A stretch of 64,000 nt of DNA, taken from assembly GCA_958295485.1 (NCBI GenBank), contig OY282354.1:868001-932000 (forward strand), in the 5' to 3' direction. The notes beneath the pieces were generated by a model, which was given only the letters and a program-made list of their open reading frames with translations, was not told the origin of the DNA and did not search any database. Each line of letters opens with the position of its first letter. The first letter of the stretch is position 1. Made by a program: the position numbers and the translations under genes. Shown here piece after piece: positions 7,883-15,593 of the stretch. This DNA comes from an uncultured Gammaproteobacteria bacterium. GTDB taxonomy: Bacteria; Pseudomonadota; Gammaproteobacteria; Eutrophobiales; Eutrophobiaceae.

Positions 7883-9452
7883 GAAGGCCGATTCTTTTCC
7901 AGGCCGGCTGCCCGTCGCCCTGCTGGGCCTGTCGCTCCTCGTAGCTTGCAGTGAAAATATCAAGCAGCGCAGTGACGATTTTGCCGCCGTTCAGGAACGC
8001 CACCAGGAGATACTGGCGGAGCGAAAGATCGCACAGACCAAACGCGCCCAGGCAAAGCGTATCGACGTCTCCAGGGACAGGGCCTGGTTATACGAAACTT
8101 ACCGGGCCACTTACCAAAATCAGGGGTTGCGGGAAACCTTGCAACGCCTGGTTCCGGGCTACCCGGTTACCTATGCGCTGCCGCCGGATTATAACCCGAC
8201 GGTCAGCTCTACCCCCACTGCCGTGACCGTGGAAGATCACCTGGACGCCATTGTCTTGCAGGCCAACGTCGGTTACGAGTTTCACCAGGGAGTCCTGTTG
8301 ATCATACCGATGATCACCAGGAAATATGAAATACCGCTGTACGGCGGCGGCAGCAACATTATCAACGTCAGCAGTAACAATTTAGGGTTGGACCAGAACA
8401 ATGCCAGTGGATTTGAAAATAATGTCAGCAGTCAACTGTCCGCGGAAAATGACGTCCACCAACTGGTTAACACGGTGTTGGGAATCTCATACTGCGAACA
8501 AAAGACAACCGCCCCCGAGAGCATCATGGAGATTGTTGCAGGGGCCGATCAATCCCTGGCGGGCGCTCAGAAAATAGCTTCCTATACACACAATGACCGG
8601 GAATGTTACAGCATCAGTCCTACCGGCAACCTGCTTTCCATTACCGCCAGACCGCAGCGGGTTGTCCTGTTTGATGAAGCCTACAAAAGATGGCTAAGGG
8701 CAGTCACCCGGCAGGCGAACATCAAGATCACCACTATTCGGCTGGACGTCACCGACCTGGCGCAACAGCAGATCGATCTCTCCCTGGTGCGCAATGCGAG
8801 TATCGCCGCCAATATCACCAATCTCTCCGGGGACCTGGTCGGCATCGAGGCCGGCGGCGGTGTTCTGAGTATAAAAGTGGATGATCCGGACAACCCATTG
8901 GACACAACGCAAATCGTCCTGAAAGCCCTGGCCCGCATAGGCAACGTTTCCATCGATGACACCAAGGAAATACTGGTTTACAACAACCGCCTGGTCACCC
9001 TGCGCAACTACAGCATCCGCCGCTTCGTAGAGCAGACCAGCGTCCAGCAAACCGATGCCGGCGGCACCAGCTTGTCCACCCCGACCGTGGAAATCGGTGA
9101 ACTTGAAATCGGCCAGGCCATCAATATCCTGCCCACCCTGACCGATGAGTTGATCGCGCTCCACATCGTCATTAATGAAGCCAAGATAGATTCGTTTGAA
9201 ACCTATGAAATTGCCGGCACGTCCGGCGTGCTGCCGAACAACTCAGGCAGCGACAACGTCTTTGACGTCACCATGGAAGACGGCGAGACCGTTCTTGTGG
9301 CCTCGACCCACCGTGAAGAAATCGAAGTGAGGACCGACCGCTCCGGCCTGTTGCCCGTGTGGCCCTTGAACCGGGTCAGCAGCAACGCCGCCTCCGGCGA
9401 CAAACGACTCACGCAGACCTTATTCCTGATACAAGGCTCATTCAAATTATGA
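7860..9452 (+). CDS. pilN: PilN-type secretin lipoprotein
   Basis: Outer-membrane secretin of the type IVb pilus (PilN/BfpB-like), through which the pilus exits. Start at 7860 gives MMKKTHCKK and a lipoprotein signal ending LLVAC (Cys about 30); an earlier in-frame ATG at 7833 only adds residues deep inside the upstream gene. N-terminal periplasmic region, secretin N-domain-like stretch (about 270-380), then the secretin beta domain with PTVEIGELEIGQAINILPT and the terminal QTLFLIQGSFKL. Size (about 530 residues) is normal for PilN. It overlaps the PilL-like gene by 23 bases and the PilO-like gene by 4 (ATGA). Confidence 0.88.
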   Translation: MMKKTHCKKADSFPGRLPVALLGLSLLVACSENIKQRSDDFAAVQERHQEILAERKIAQTKRAQAKRIDVSRDRAWLYETYRATYQNQGLRETLQRLVPGYPVTYALPPDYNPTVSSTPTAVTVEDHLDAIVLQANVGYEFHQGVLLIIPMITRKYEIPLYGGGSNIINVSSNNLGLDQNNASGFENNVSSQLSAENDVHQLVNTVLGISYCEQKTTAPESIMEIVAGADQSLAGAQKIASYTHNDRECYSISPTGNLLSITARPQRVVLFDEAYKRWLRAVTRQANIKITTIRLDVTDLAQQQIDLSLVRNASIAANITNLSGDLVGIEAGGGVLSIKVDDPDNPLDTTQIVLKALARIGNVSIDDTKEILVYNNRLVTLRNYSIRRFVEQTSVQQTDAGGTSLSTPTVEIGELEIGQAINILPTLTDELIALHIVINEAKIDSFETYEIAGTSGVLPNNSGSDNVFDVTMEDGETVLVASTHREEIEVRTDRSGLLPVWPLNRVSSNAASGDKRLTQTLFLIQGSFKL

Positions 9453-10618
9453 TCGAAACCATCAATATCAATGACCGGGAAGTCGAACTCTGCATCAATG
9501 CAGGGAGCGTGACGCTGCCCGAAGAAGGCAGCCGCCGGCTGTTTATCAGCAGACAGCTTTCGGCTGTAAAGAAAAAGTACCACCTCGAATCCGAGGGGTT
9601 CATGTTTTTTGATGAAGGCAAAGCCATCTCCATCGCCGCCCAGGTCGTTCAATGGATTCATGCGGACATTCAACCTGGCCGACACTTCATCATATTGCCC
9701 TGCGACAACGTGGTTTACGTGGCCACTATCCAGGTGCATGAGAATTATATATTGGTGGAGAAAGAAGATTTACTGTCCTTTGAAGACAGTATGCAGCTGA
9801 TCAGGCACAACCCGTTGAACTGTCAAGTGGCCGAATTGGGCAAGCTCAGCCACGCCTTCGCGCAAAACAGTATCGAACTCAGGGACCTGCATATCAACCT
9901 CGACCCAGGGAAAAACAATCCGTTTTTGTTAAAGCGCGGCTACCGCGTCAGCGAGCTTCTCAGCCTGGGAATAGCGCCTGTCATAGCGGCCTGGTCAGCC
10001 ATCCTGTTAGTCTCGACAATCGATGTTGAAGAAATAAAAGAAACTACCACCCAAACCCTGAGCAAACCCCGTGCCCCGGCGCGAATTGATACGGACTTGA
10101 ACGCCATCGATGCGTTGCTGGCCGCGTTCACCGTGTTATTGGCTTACAACCTGGAAGACATTCAGGTACAAAAAACCCGAAGAGGATATAACGCGACGGC
10201 CACGGGCAGGTATGACCAGGCATTCTCGCTGGCCCGGCTGAACGAAATTGCCCGGCAATTGGAAGGCCGGATCAGTGTGCAGAAAAACAGCTGGACGCTC
10301 AATTCGTCCCTGTTCAAGCCGCCTGCCGGCGAAACCGAAGAGTTGTTGCCCCTGCGCGTCAGCTTCGAGCGATACCGGCGATTTGCCCGCGTCATCGATG
10401 CCCGGTTTTCCATCATCGGCGTCAGCCAAAGGCAACGATCGGCCCTGGGGGTGATCGAATTATCCATGCCCCGGCCAAACCCTTACACCCTCAGGCAAGC
10501 CGTTCAATTGCTGCAGGAAACCAACCTGCACGGCTACCTGCAAAGGGCCCGTATCAATACCCGACCCCATGCGGCCTGGCAAGACCTGACGGTGACCATC
10601 GAAATCACAGGAACCTGA
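9449..10618 (+). CDS. pilO: PilO-like pilus accessory protein
   Basis: Inner-membrane accessory protein of the thin pilus, about 389 residues, by order and architecture the PilO protein of IncI1-type systems. It has an N-terminal cytoplasmic part, one membrane helix (about 174-192, SLGIAPVIAAWSAILLVS) and a C-terminal periplasmic domain. The ATG at 9449 overlaps the secretin stop (ATGA). Sequence alone gives only a weak family signal; the assignment leans on being between PilN- and PilP-like genes. Confidence 0.68.
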   Translation: MIETININDREVELCINAGSVTLPEEGSRRLFISRQLSAVKKKYHLESEGFMFFDEGKAISIAAQVVQWIHADIQPGRHFIILPCDNVVYVATIQVHENYILVEKEDLLSFEDSMQLIRHNPLNCQVAELGKLSHAFAQNSIELRDLHINLDPGKNNPFLLKRGYRVSELLSLGIAPVIAAWSAILLVSTIDVEEIKETTTQTLSKPRAPARIDTDLNAIDALLAAFTVLLAYNLEDIQVQKTRRGYNATATGRYDQAFSLARLNEIARQLEGRISVQKNSWTLNSSLFKPPAGETEELLPLRVSFERYRRFARVIDARFSIIGVSQRQRSALGVIELSMPRPNPYTLRQAVQLLQETNLHGYLQRARINTRPHAAWQDLTVTIEITGT

Positions 10619-10621
10619 GCA

Positions 10622-11281
10622 ATGAAAACACTTTTATTCCTTATCTTGTTTCTGGCGCTGCCGGGAGACGCGCAAGAGCAGCCCGACCTGGGAACCGGTC
10701 TCCCCGAAACAGAAACCGCCGGGGCCGCGTCCACAATCCCCGGTTTAACCGCATGCCTCCATTGCAGCGAGGCCGAACAGCTGATCATCGACCTGAACTA
10801 CTATAAACAAGTCCTCAACCTCCTGGAGCAGATCAATCAGCAACGGGACAAAATCGACCCGCAACTATTGAAATCAGTCCATGCCGTATTGGTTAAAGCC
10901 AGGCCCGACTTGGCGGGCATACTGAAAACCCGGCCCAGGCCCCAATCGAAATCGGCAAAACCGGCGAAAAAGGCAAGACAGCCGGTAAAAAAACCGACAG
11001 CAAAGCCAGCGAAAAAACCCGTCCCCAGGAAAGGCATTGAAGGCCTGGTGGTGGGTCACGTCAATGAAGGCAATAAGGCCCTGGACGTTCAGCCCAGCGT
11101 CGTGTTGGTCAAGGACGGCCGGCCATTTTCCTTATCCATCGGCGCCACCCTCGAACATAACCAGCGCACCTACAAAATACTCAAGGCGGACTTCATCGAA
11201 GATCCCCAAAAGGGCAATCGACATGAAGTGCGCCTGCAAGATCAAACCAGTAAAAAAATCCACGTCGTTCCCTGGCAATAA
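10622..11281 (+). CDS. pilP: PilP-like periplasmic pilus protein
   Basis: Exported protein of 219 residues with a signal peptide (MKTLLFLILFLALPGDAQ). After a predicted helical part with two cysteines (CLHC, about 40-43) comes a Lys/Pro/Ala-rich linker (about 100-137), then a compact C-terminal domain (about 140-219), as in PilP proteins that bridge inner membrane and secretin. The stop overlaps the start of the ATPase gene by one base (TAATG). Confidence 0.7.
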   Translation: MKTLLFLILFLALPGDAQEQPDLGTGLPETETAGAASTIPGLTACLHCSEAEQLIIDLNYYKQVLNLLEQINQQRDKIDPQLLKSVHAVLVKARPDLAGILKTRPRPQSKSAKPAKKARQPVKKPTAKPAKKPVPRKGIEGLVVGHVNEGNKALDVQPSVVLVKDGRPFSLSIGATLEHNQRTYKILKADFIEDPQKGNRHEVRLQDQTSKKIHVVPWQ

Positions 11282-12897
11282 TGTTCAAGAATTCGCTCAA
11301 AAAGCAAAAAGCCCGGTTGACCCTGCCGGAGTTCGGTCAAAACCCCTCGGCAAAACCGGCCGGCGCCGCGCCGCTGATCACCAACTATGATGAGCTGGTT
11401 GACGTGCAAATCACCACGGATCCCACCGTCCTGACTGAAATACAAAAAATGAACGGGGCCTGCCCCGGCTTCATATCCGAAGACCGGGAGCTTTACTGCA
11501 TTGATCGCAATGACCTGGACAAACAGGAAGCCCTGGCGCTGAACCAGCTTGTCAACCTGGTCAGGGAAACGCAACGGGAAGAACCCGTTATCAACCAGAC
11601 TACCCGTTCCGTTTTTGAATCATTCATCAACAAAAACCAGGAAATTTCGCTGCAACAACAAACCCGGGAAAGCTCCAACCAGGTCAATGAATTGCTCTCG
11701 CAGGCCATCAGGAACCATGCCACCGATATTCACCTGGAGATCCGCAGCAACAAGACGACCATCTATCAACGCATCTATGGGCGGCTTTCAGTCAGTCAAT
11801 CTTTCGATAAGAGCCAGGGAATAAAGATCGTTGCGGCCATCTGGAACATCTACGTCAACCAACCGTTCAGCAGCGGCGACGTAGCCAAGGACGGCCGTTT
11901 CCACTTCGATTACAAGAACCAGAAATGGCTGTGTCGGGTGTCTTACGGCTATTCCAAAGTCACCGATGAACGCAGCATGGCCATCCGTCTGCGGGACATG
12001 AAACACATCCCCGACGTCACTACCCTGGGCTACCATGAAACCCAACTGAAAACACTCAAACAAACCTCCGTCAACAAGGGCATCACCCTCATCGTGGGCG
12101 CGGTCAACTCCGGCAAATCCACCACCCAGACCGCCATTATGCAGTCCCGCCCGCCGCTGGAGAAAAACCTGGAGATCTCTGATCAAATCGAAGTTGAACT
12201 GGATAATTTTGTCCAGCTCCAATTGCCGATCGAAGGCACGGAGGACATCATCCGGGAGAACAAGGAAAAATTACGGCGGATCTCCACCCGGCATGACGTG
12301 GACTTTATCGCCATCAACGAAATACGCGACCGGGAGACCGCGGCCATGGCCTCATCCATGATGCTCCAGGGCACCACCGGCATCGCCTCCATTCACGGCT
12401 CCAGCTGGGTCGATGCCATTAACCGGCTGGTCTCGCAAACCGACCTGGGGATAAGCCCCGACATCCTGTTCTCCGAATCATTCCTCAGTCTGGTTATCGT
12501 CCAGTCACTGGTCGGCGTGCTCTGTGAACAATGCAAGCTCCGTAATCATACGGACCCGTTCTGGCAGCGCTATTACCAAACCGGTTTCGGTGAGGACGCC
12601 GGCAGAAAGATTCGATTTCACAACCTTGAGGGCTGCCCGGCCTGTCGGCATTCCGGCATCCGGACGCTGACCCTGGTGGCTGAAACCATCCCTATCGTCG
12701 AGGCTAATCGGTACTTGCTCATGAACACCACCAACCCGCAGGCGATGCGCGACTGGATGAACGAAAACGACGTATTGAACATTCACCAGCACGCCTGGAC
12801 AAAAATCGTCGCCGGCGATTTGGATCCGCTGATGACACAACGAAAGATCGGCAATTTCAACAAGGAAAATCTCTACCATGCCTGGCATCATCAATAA
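11281..12897 (+). CDS. pilQ: PilQ-type pilus assembly ATPase (GspE/PilB family)
   Basis: Hexameric secretion ATPase that drives pilus extension, 538 residues. Walker A (GAVNSGKST, about 274-282), Asp box (about 300-315), Walker B-like DFIAINEIRD (about 341-350) and the His box SIHGSS (about 370) are in the expected order. Paired cysteines CEQC (about 418-421) and CPAC (about 458-461) form the zinc-binding tetracysteine of GspE-type enzymes. It overlaps the PilR-like gene by 20 bases. No VirB11 ATPase is present in this window, so this is the only GspE/VirB11-superfamily motor seen. Confidence 0.93.
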   Translation: MFKNSLKKQKARLTLPEFGQNPSAKPAGAAPLITNYDELVDVQITTDPTVLTEIQKMNGACPGFISEDRELYCIDRNDLDKQEALALNQLVNLVRETQREEPVINQTTRSVFESFINKNQEISLQQQTRESSNQVNELLSQAIRNHATDIHLEIRSNKTTIYQRIYGRLSVSQSFDKSQGIKIVAAIWNIYVNQPFSSGDVAKDGRFHFDYKNQKWLCRVSYGYSKVTDERSMAIRLRDMKHIPDVTTLGYHETQLKTLKQTSVNKGITLIVGAVNSGKSTTQTAIMQSRPPLEKNLEISDQIEVELDNFVQLQLPIEGTEDIIRENKEKLRRISTRHDVDFIAINEIRDRETAAMASSMMLQGTTGIASIHGSSWVDAINRLVSQTDLGISPDILFSESFLSLVIVQSLVGVLCEQCKLRNHTDPFWQRYYQTGFGEDAGRKIRFHNLEGCPACRHSGIRTLTLVAETIPIVEANRYLLMNTTNPQAMRDWMNENDVLNIHQHAWTKIVAGDLDPLMTQRKIGNFNKENLYHAWHHQ

Positions 12898-13909
12898 ACG
12901 ACTGCAAGCCATGAAATCCGTTTACCTGCGTGCGCTGTTGTTCAATAACGATGCCCGCGTGTATTTCTATTCAACCTTGAGGGAATACGTGAAAAGTCAT
13001 TTTCCCTTGCCACAGATATTCAATCATATCCAGCAACAGGACAACAATCCGGCCATGAAGGAAATCGCCAAGCTCAGTAAAAAAGCCATTCGCAACAATC
13101 AGCCCTTCGCCGTTCACTATTGCCAATCCGGTCTCTTTACCGAACATGAAAGCAATTTGCTGATATTGGGCGAGCGCCACGATTGCCTGGAGACCATCAC
13201 AACGCTGCTGCTGAGTCAGGAAGACAGCGCCCCGCCCCTGGTCCAGATCCTCTCAGCCGGCGCCCAATGGATACTCATGACCCTGGTCATTACCGCCATG
13301 GCCATTTACACGCTGCCGTACCTGCAGGATTTTACTACCGGCTACCAGTGGTTTTTCGATTACGTGACCTTTGTCCAGGCCTGGTGGTTGGAACTGACGG
13401 GTGTCCTGGGCGGCGGCCTGTTGCTCTATTACTGGTGCCTGTACCACCTGACCGGCCCGCTACGGGGAATGCTGATGACCGTCGGCTGTTTCCGGCTACA
13501 CGCCATGCTCATCGAGCGGCAATTTCTGAAAATCAGCAGCGCCTTGATGGAAACCAGGCTACCGCCCAATGAATTTCTGCAATTGATGGAGAATACCTTC
13601 GGCAGAAATAAACTGTTCAAACAGAACCTGCAGAAAGGCAGGATGAAACTCAAGGAAGCCTCCTTGTTGCAGATCCTCAAGGAGGTGCTGTCACCCCATG
13701 CCTACAACCACGTGCTGTCCTGCACGCCGAACCAGACCCCTGATGAAATCGCCAGGGGGTTCAGCGCGGCCGAGCGCATGTTGCAAATCAGGCTGAAAAA
13801 AACCATCAAGACTTACCAGATTTTTTACACCCTGCTGTTTTTATCAACCAGCGCGGGCATCACCATTCCCTTCGCCTTTGTTTCCATGGGCATGGGCATT
13901 CGACTATAA
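12878..13909 (+). CDS. pilR: PilR/GspF-like inner-membrane platform protein
   Basis: Inner-membrane platform protein for pilus assembly, 343 residues (family about 350-400). Three hydrophobic regions at about 130-150, 173-193 and 318-340 separate two cytoplasmic helical domains, the GspF/TadC arrangement. ATG at 12878 overlaps the ATPase gene end; 15 bases separate its stop from the first pilin-like gene. PilR works directly with the PilQ ATPase in R64-type systems. Confidence 0.85.
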   Translation: MPGIINKRLQAMKSVYLRALLFNNDARVYFYSTLREYVKSHFPLPQIFNHIQQQDNNPAMKEIAKLSKKAIRNNQPFAVHYCQSGLFTEHESNLLILGERHDCLETITTLLLSQEDSAPPLVQILSAGAQWILMTLVITAMAIYTLPYLQDFTTGYQWFFDYVTFVQAWWLELTGVLGGGLLLYYWCLYHLTGPLRGMLMTVGCFRLHAMLIERQFLKISSALMETRLPPNEFLQLMENTFGRNKLFKQNLQKGRMKLKEASLLQILKEVLSPHAYNHVLSCTPNQTPDEIARGFSAAERMLQIRLKKTIKTYQIFYTLLFLSTSAGITIPFAFVSMGMGIRL

Positions 13910-13924
13910 ACGGAGGAAAACGTT

Positions 13925-14368
13925 ATGAACCAGGTTGCTATCGTATTCGGATTAATCGTTACAGCCGTCGTCGGCATCGGCGCGTACACGGCCCTGGCGC
14001 CGCTTGTTACGCAATCCGAGAACCGGAATATGGAAGCCGAAATCATTAATGTCATCAATGCAACGTCGGAATATCGTTGGGTCAACCGCAACGCCGCCGG
14101 TCTTGCCACTGCGGATTTTGAAGAACTGGTCGATAACGGCTACCTGGACACGGACTTATATGATGATGGTACCGACGAGAGTGTGATTGAGACGACTATT
14201 ACCGCCGCGCCCGGCGCGACGCCACCCACTGTCACCTATGACGCCGGCGATACACAAAGCTGTGGGTGGCTGCTCGACCGGGCGGAGAATGCCCGTTGGG
14301 TCAACGTCGATGCGGATAACGCCGCCAATGCCTGTAATACTAATACACTGACCGTGGTGATTGAGTAA
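13925..14368 (+). CDS. Pilin-like protein without leader (PilS position)
   Basis: Probable major pilin of the thin pilus by position after PilR, 147 residues. The N-terminus goes straight into a hydrophobic helix (VAIVFGLIVTAVVGIGAYTAL) followed by an amphipathic helix. Near the C-terminus two cysteines (SCGW and ACNT) are spaced as in the disulfide loop of type IVb pilins. There is no basic leader ending in Gly and no Glu5; an in-frame stop at 13907 rules out a longer start. A strong GGAGG site lies 9 bases before the ATG. Either leader processing does not occur or this is a diverged pilin class. Confidence 0.62.
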   Translation: MNQVAIVFGLIVTAVVGIGAYTALAPLVTQSENRNMEAEIINVINATSEYRWVNRNAAGLATADFEELVDNGYLDTDLYDDGTDESVIETTITAAPGATPPTVTYDAGDTQSCGWLLDRAENARWVNVDADNAANACNTNTLTVVIE

Positions 14369-14371
14369 TAC

Positions 14372-14824
14372 ATGCACGTTATCTTATATCACTTTGCCCT
14401 GGCGTCGATGTTTGCCTTGGGCATGACGACATTGATGCAACCGCACCGGCATACCCGGGAGTATATGCAAACCCTCAGGGACGTGGAGCTGGCCGGGGTG
14501 GAATACATCGCGCAAAATTGCAACGCCTTGCCCGGCGCGGTAACGCATACGCAGCTGCAAACGTTGGGCAACCTGCCGGCCGGGTTCGACAATCAAGACG
14601 CGGTTTTTACCTTGAACCTGGCCCGGCATCCGGCGATTAACTGGAACGTCAGCGGGAATGCCGAATACCTCGCGTTTCTCGCTACCCGAACCTTGGGCGC
14701 ATTTGAAACCGACGGCGCTTATTCTTTTTTACCTGCTCATGACGTGACGTTTTTCCGGGCGGCAAACAGCAGCTATAACCTGTTTGCCTATGCAGAAAAT
14801 GATTTTTCCTGTACCCCGCCATGA
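14372..14824 (+). CDS. Small membrane-anchored pilus protein (PilM-like?)
   Basis: 150-residue protein with one N-terminal hydrophobic helix (about 3-19), a helical stretch with conserved-looking REYMQTLRDVELAG, and a C-terminal globular part with two cysteines. It starts 3 bases after the PilS-position gene. Size and place resemble the small PilM protein or a minor pilin of IncI1-type pil operons, but I do not recognise a firm family. Confidence 0.5.
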   Translation: MHVILYHFALASMFALGMTTLMQPHRHTREYMQTLRDVELAGVEYIAQNCNALPGAVTHTQLQTLGNLPAGFDNQDAVFTLNLARHPAINWNVSGNAEYLAFLATRTLGAFETDGAYSFLPAHDVTFFRAANSSYNLFAYAENDFSCTPP

Positions 14825-14872
14825 CTGGTTGCCGTTACATATGAAACAGCATCAACAAGCCGAGCTCTCGCT

Positions 14873-15565
14873 ATGAACGTTCTTCCCACTATTTATTTCA
14901 TGCTGGTATTCAGCCTGTTGTCCCTGGGGCTGACTTTTCGAATAGAAGAGCGGGCCCGGTCGTTGGTCCCCGATCGCGTGCAAAATACCATTGTGCAGTT
15001 GGCCCTGGCCCAACATCGGCATATCGCCGACCCGGCTAATCCGAACTTCGGCGCTTATGCCGGGGATATCGCCACGTTGGCGGCAACCGGCTACCTGCCT
15101 GTCTGGGAAGCGGACCCGGATTTTGTTTTTACCGATACCATCCCGCCGGGACTGGAAATCCAATACACCGCCGGGGATAACGCCGAAGCCGGCCGCGTTG
15201 CCGCCCGACTGGGCGCTATCGCGCAAGTGACCGGCAATGTCGTTGCCGTTGGCTTTGCCGACCCCACTGACCTGGCCCTCCTGGATGAGTTTGTCGAGCT
15301 GGCCGGGGATACCATGTCCGGCGCCCTCGAGTTCGAGGCCGGGATTGGCACAGCCATTGACCTCAACGGCAACAACCTGACCAACGCGATGAACATCTTT
15401 GCCCAGCAAATCAACGCTGCCAATGAGGTCAATGCCGATACGGTCAATGCCGATACGGTCAATGCCAATACCGTTTTAGTTGAAGACGGCGGCTCAGGGC
15501 GCATCGAAGCTGACATCGTTATTGGCGCCACCGCAACCTTTAATGACATATTGGTTGCACCCTGA
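14873..15565 (+). CDS. PilV-like minor pilin / pilus tip protein
   Basis: 230-residue protein with an N-terminal hydrophobic helix (about 4-20) and a pilin-like helical stretch (RARSLVPDRVQNT). The C-terminal half has the DTMSGALEF..DLNGNNLTNAMN pattern seen in PilV tip proteins and phage tail fibres, then short repeats NADTVNADTVNANTV. In R64 the PilV C-terminus is switched by a shufflon; no inverted shufflon repeats or recombinase are seen here. It again lacks a class-III leader. The next gene begins 28 bases later with its own ribosome site. Confidence 0.6.
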   Translation: MNVLPTIYFMLVFSLLSLGLTFRIEERARSLVPDRVQNTIVQLALAQHRHIADPANPNFGAYAGDIATLAATGYLPVWEADPDFVFTDTIPPGLEIQYTAGDNAEAGRVAARLGAIAQVTGNVVAVGFADPTDLALLDEFVELAGDTMSGALEFEAGIGTAIDLNGNNLTNAMNIFAQQINAANEVNADTVNADTVNANTVLVEDGGSGRIEADIVIGATATFNDILVAP

Positions 15566-15593
15566 AACAAGGAAAAACAAGGAGGAAATCACC

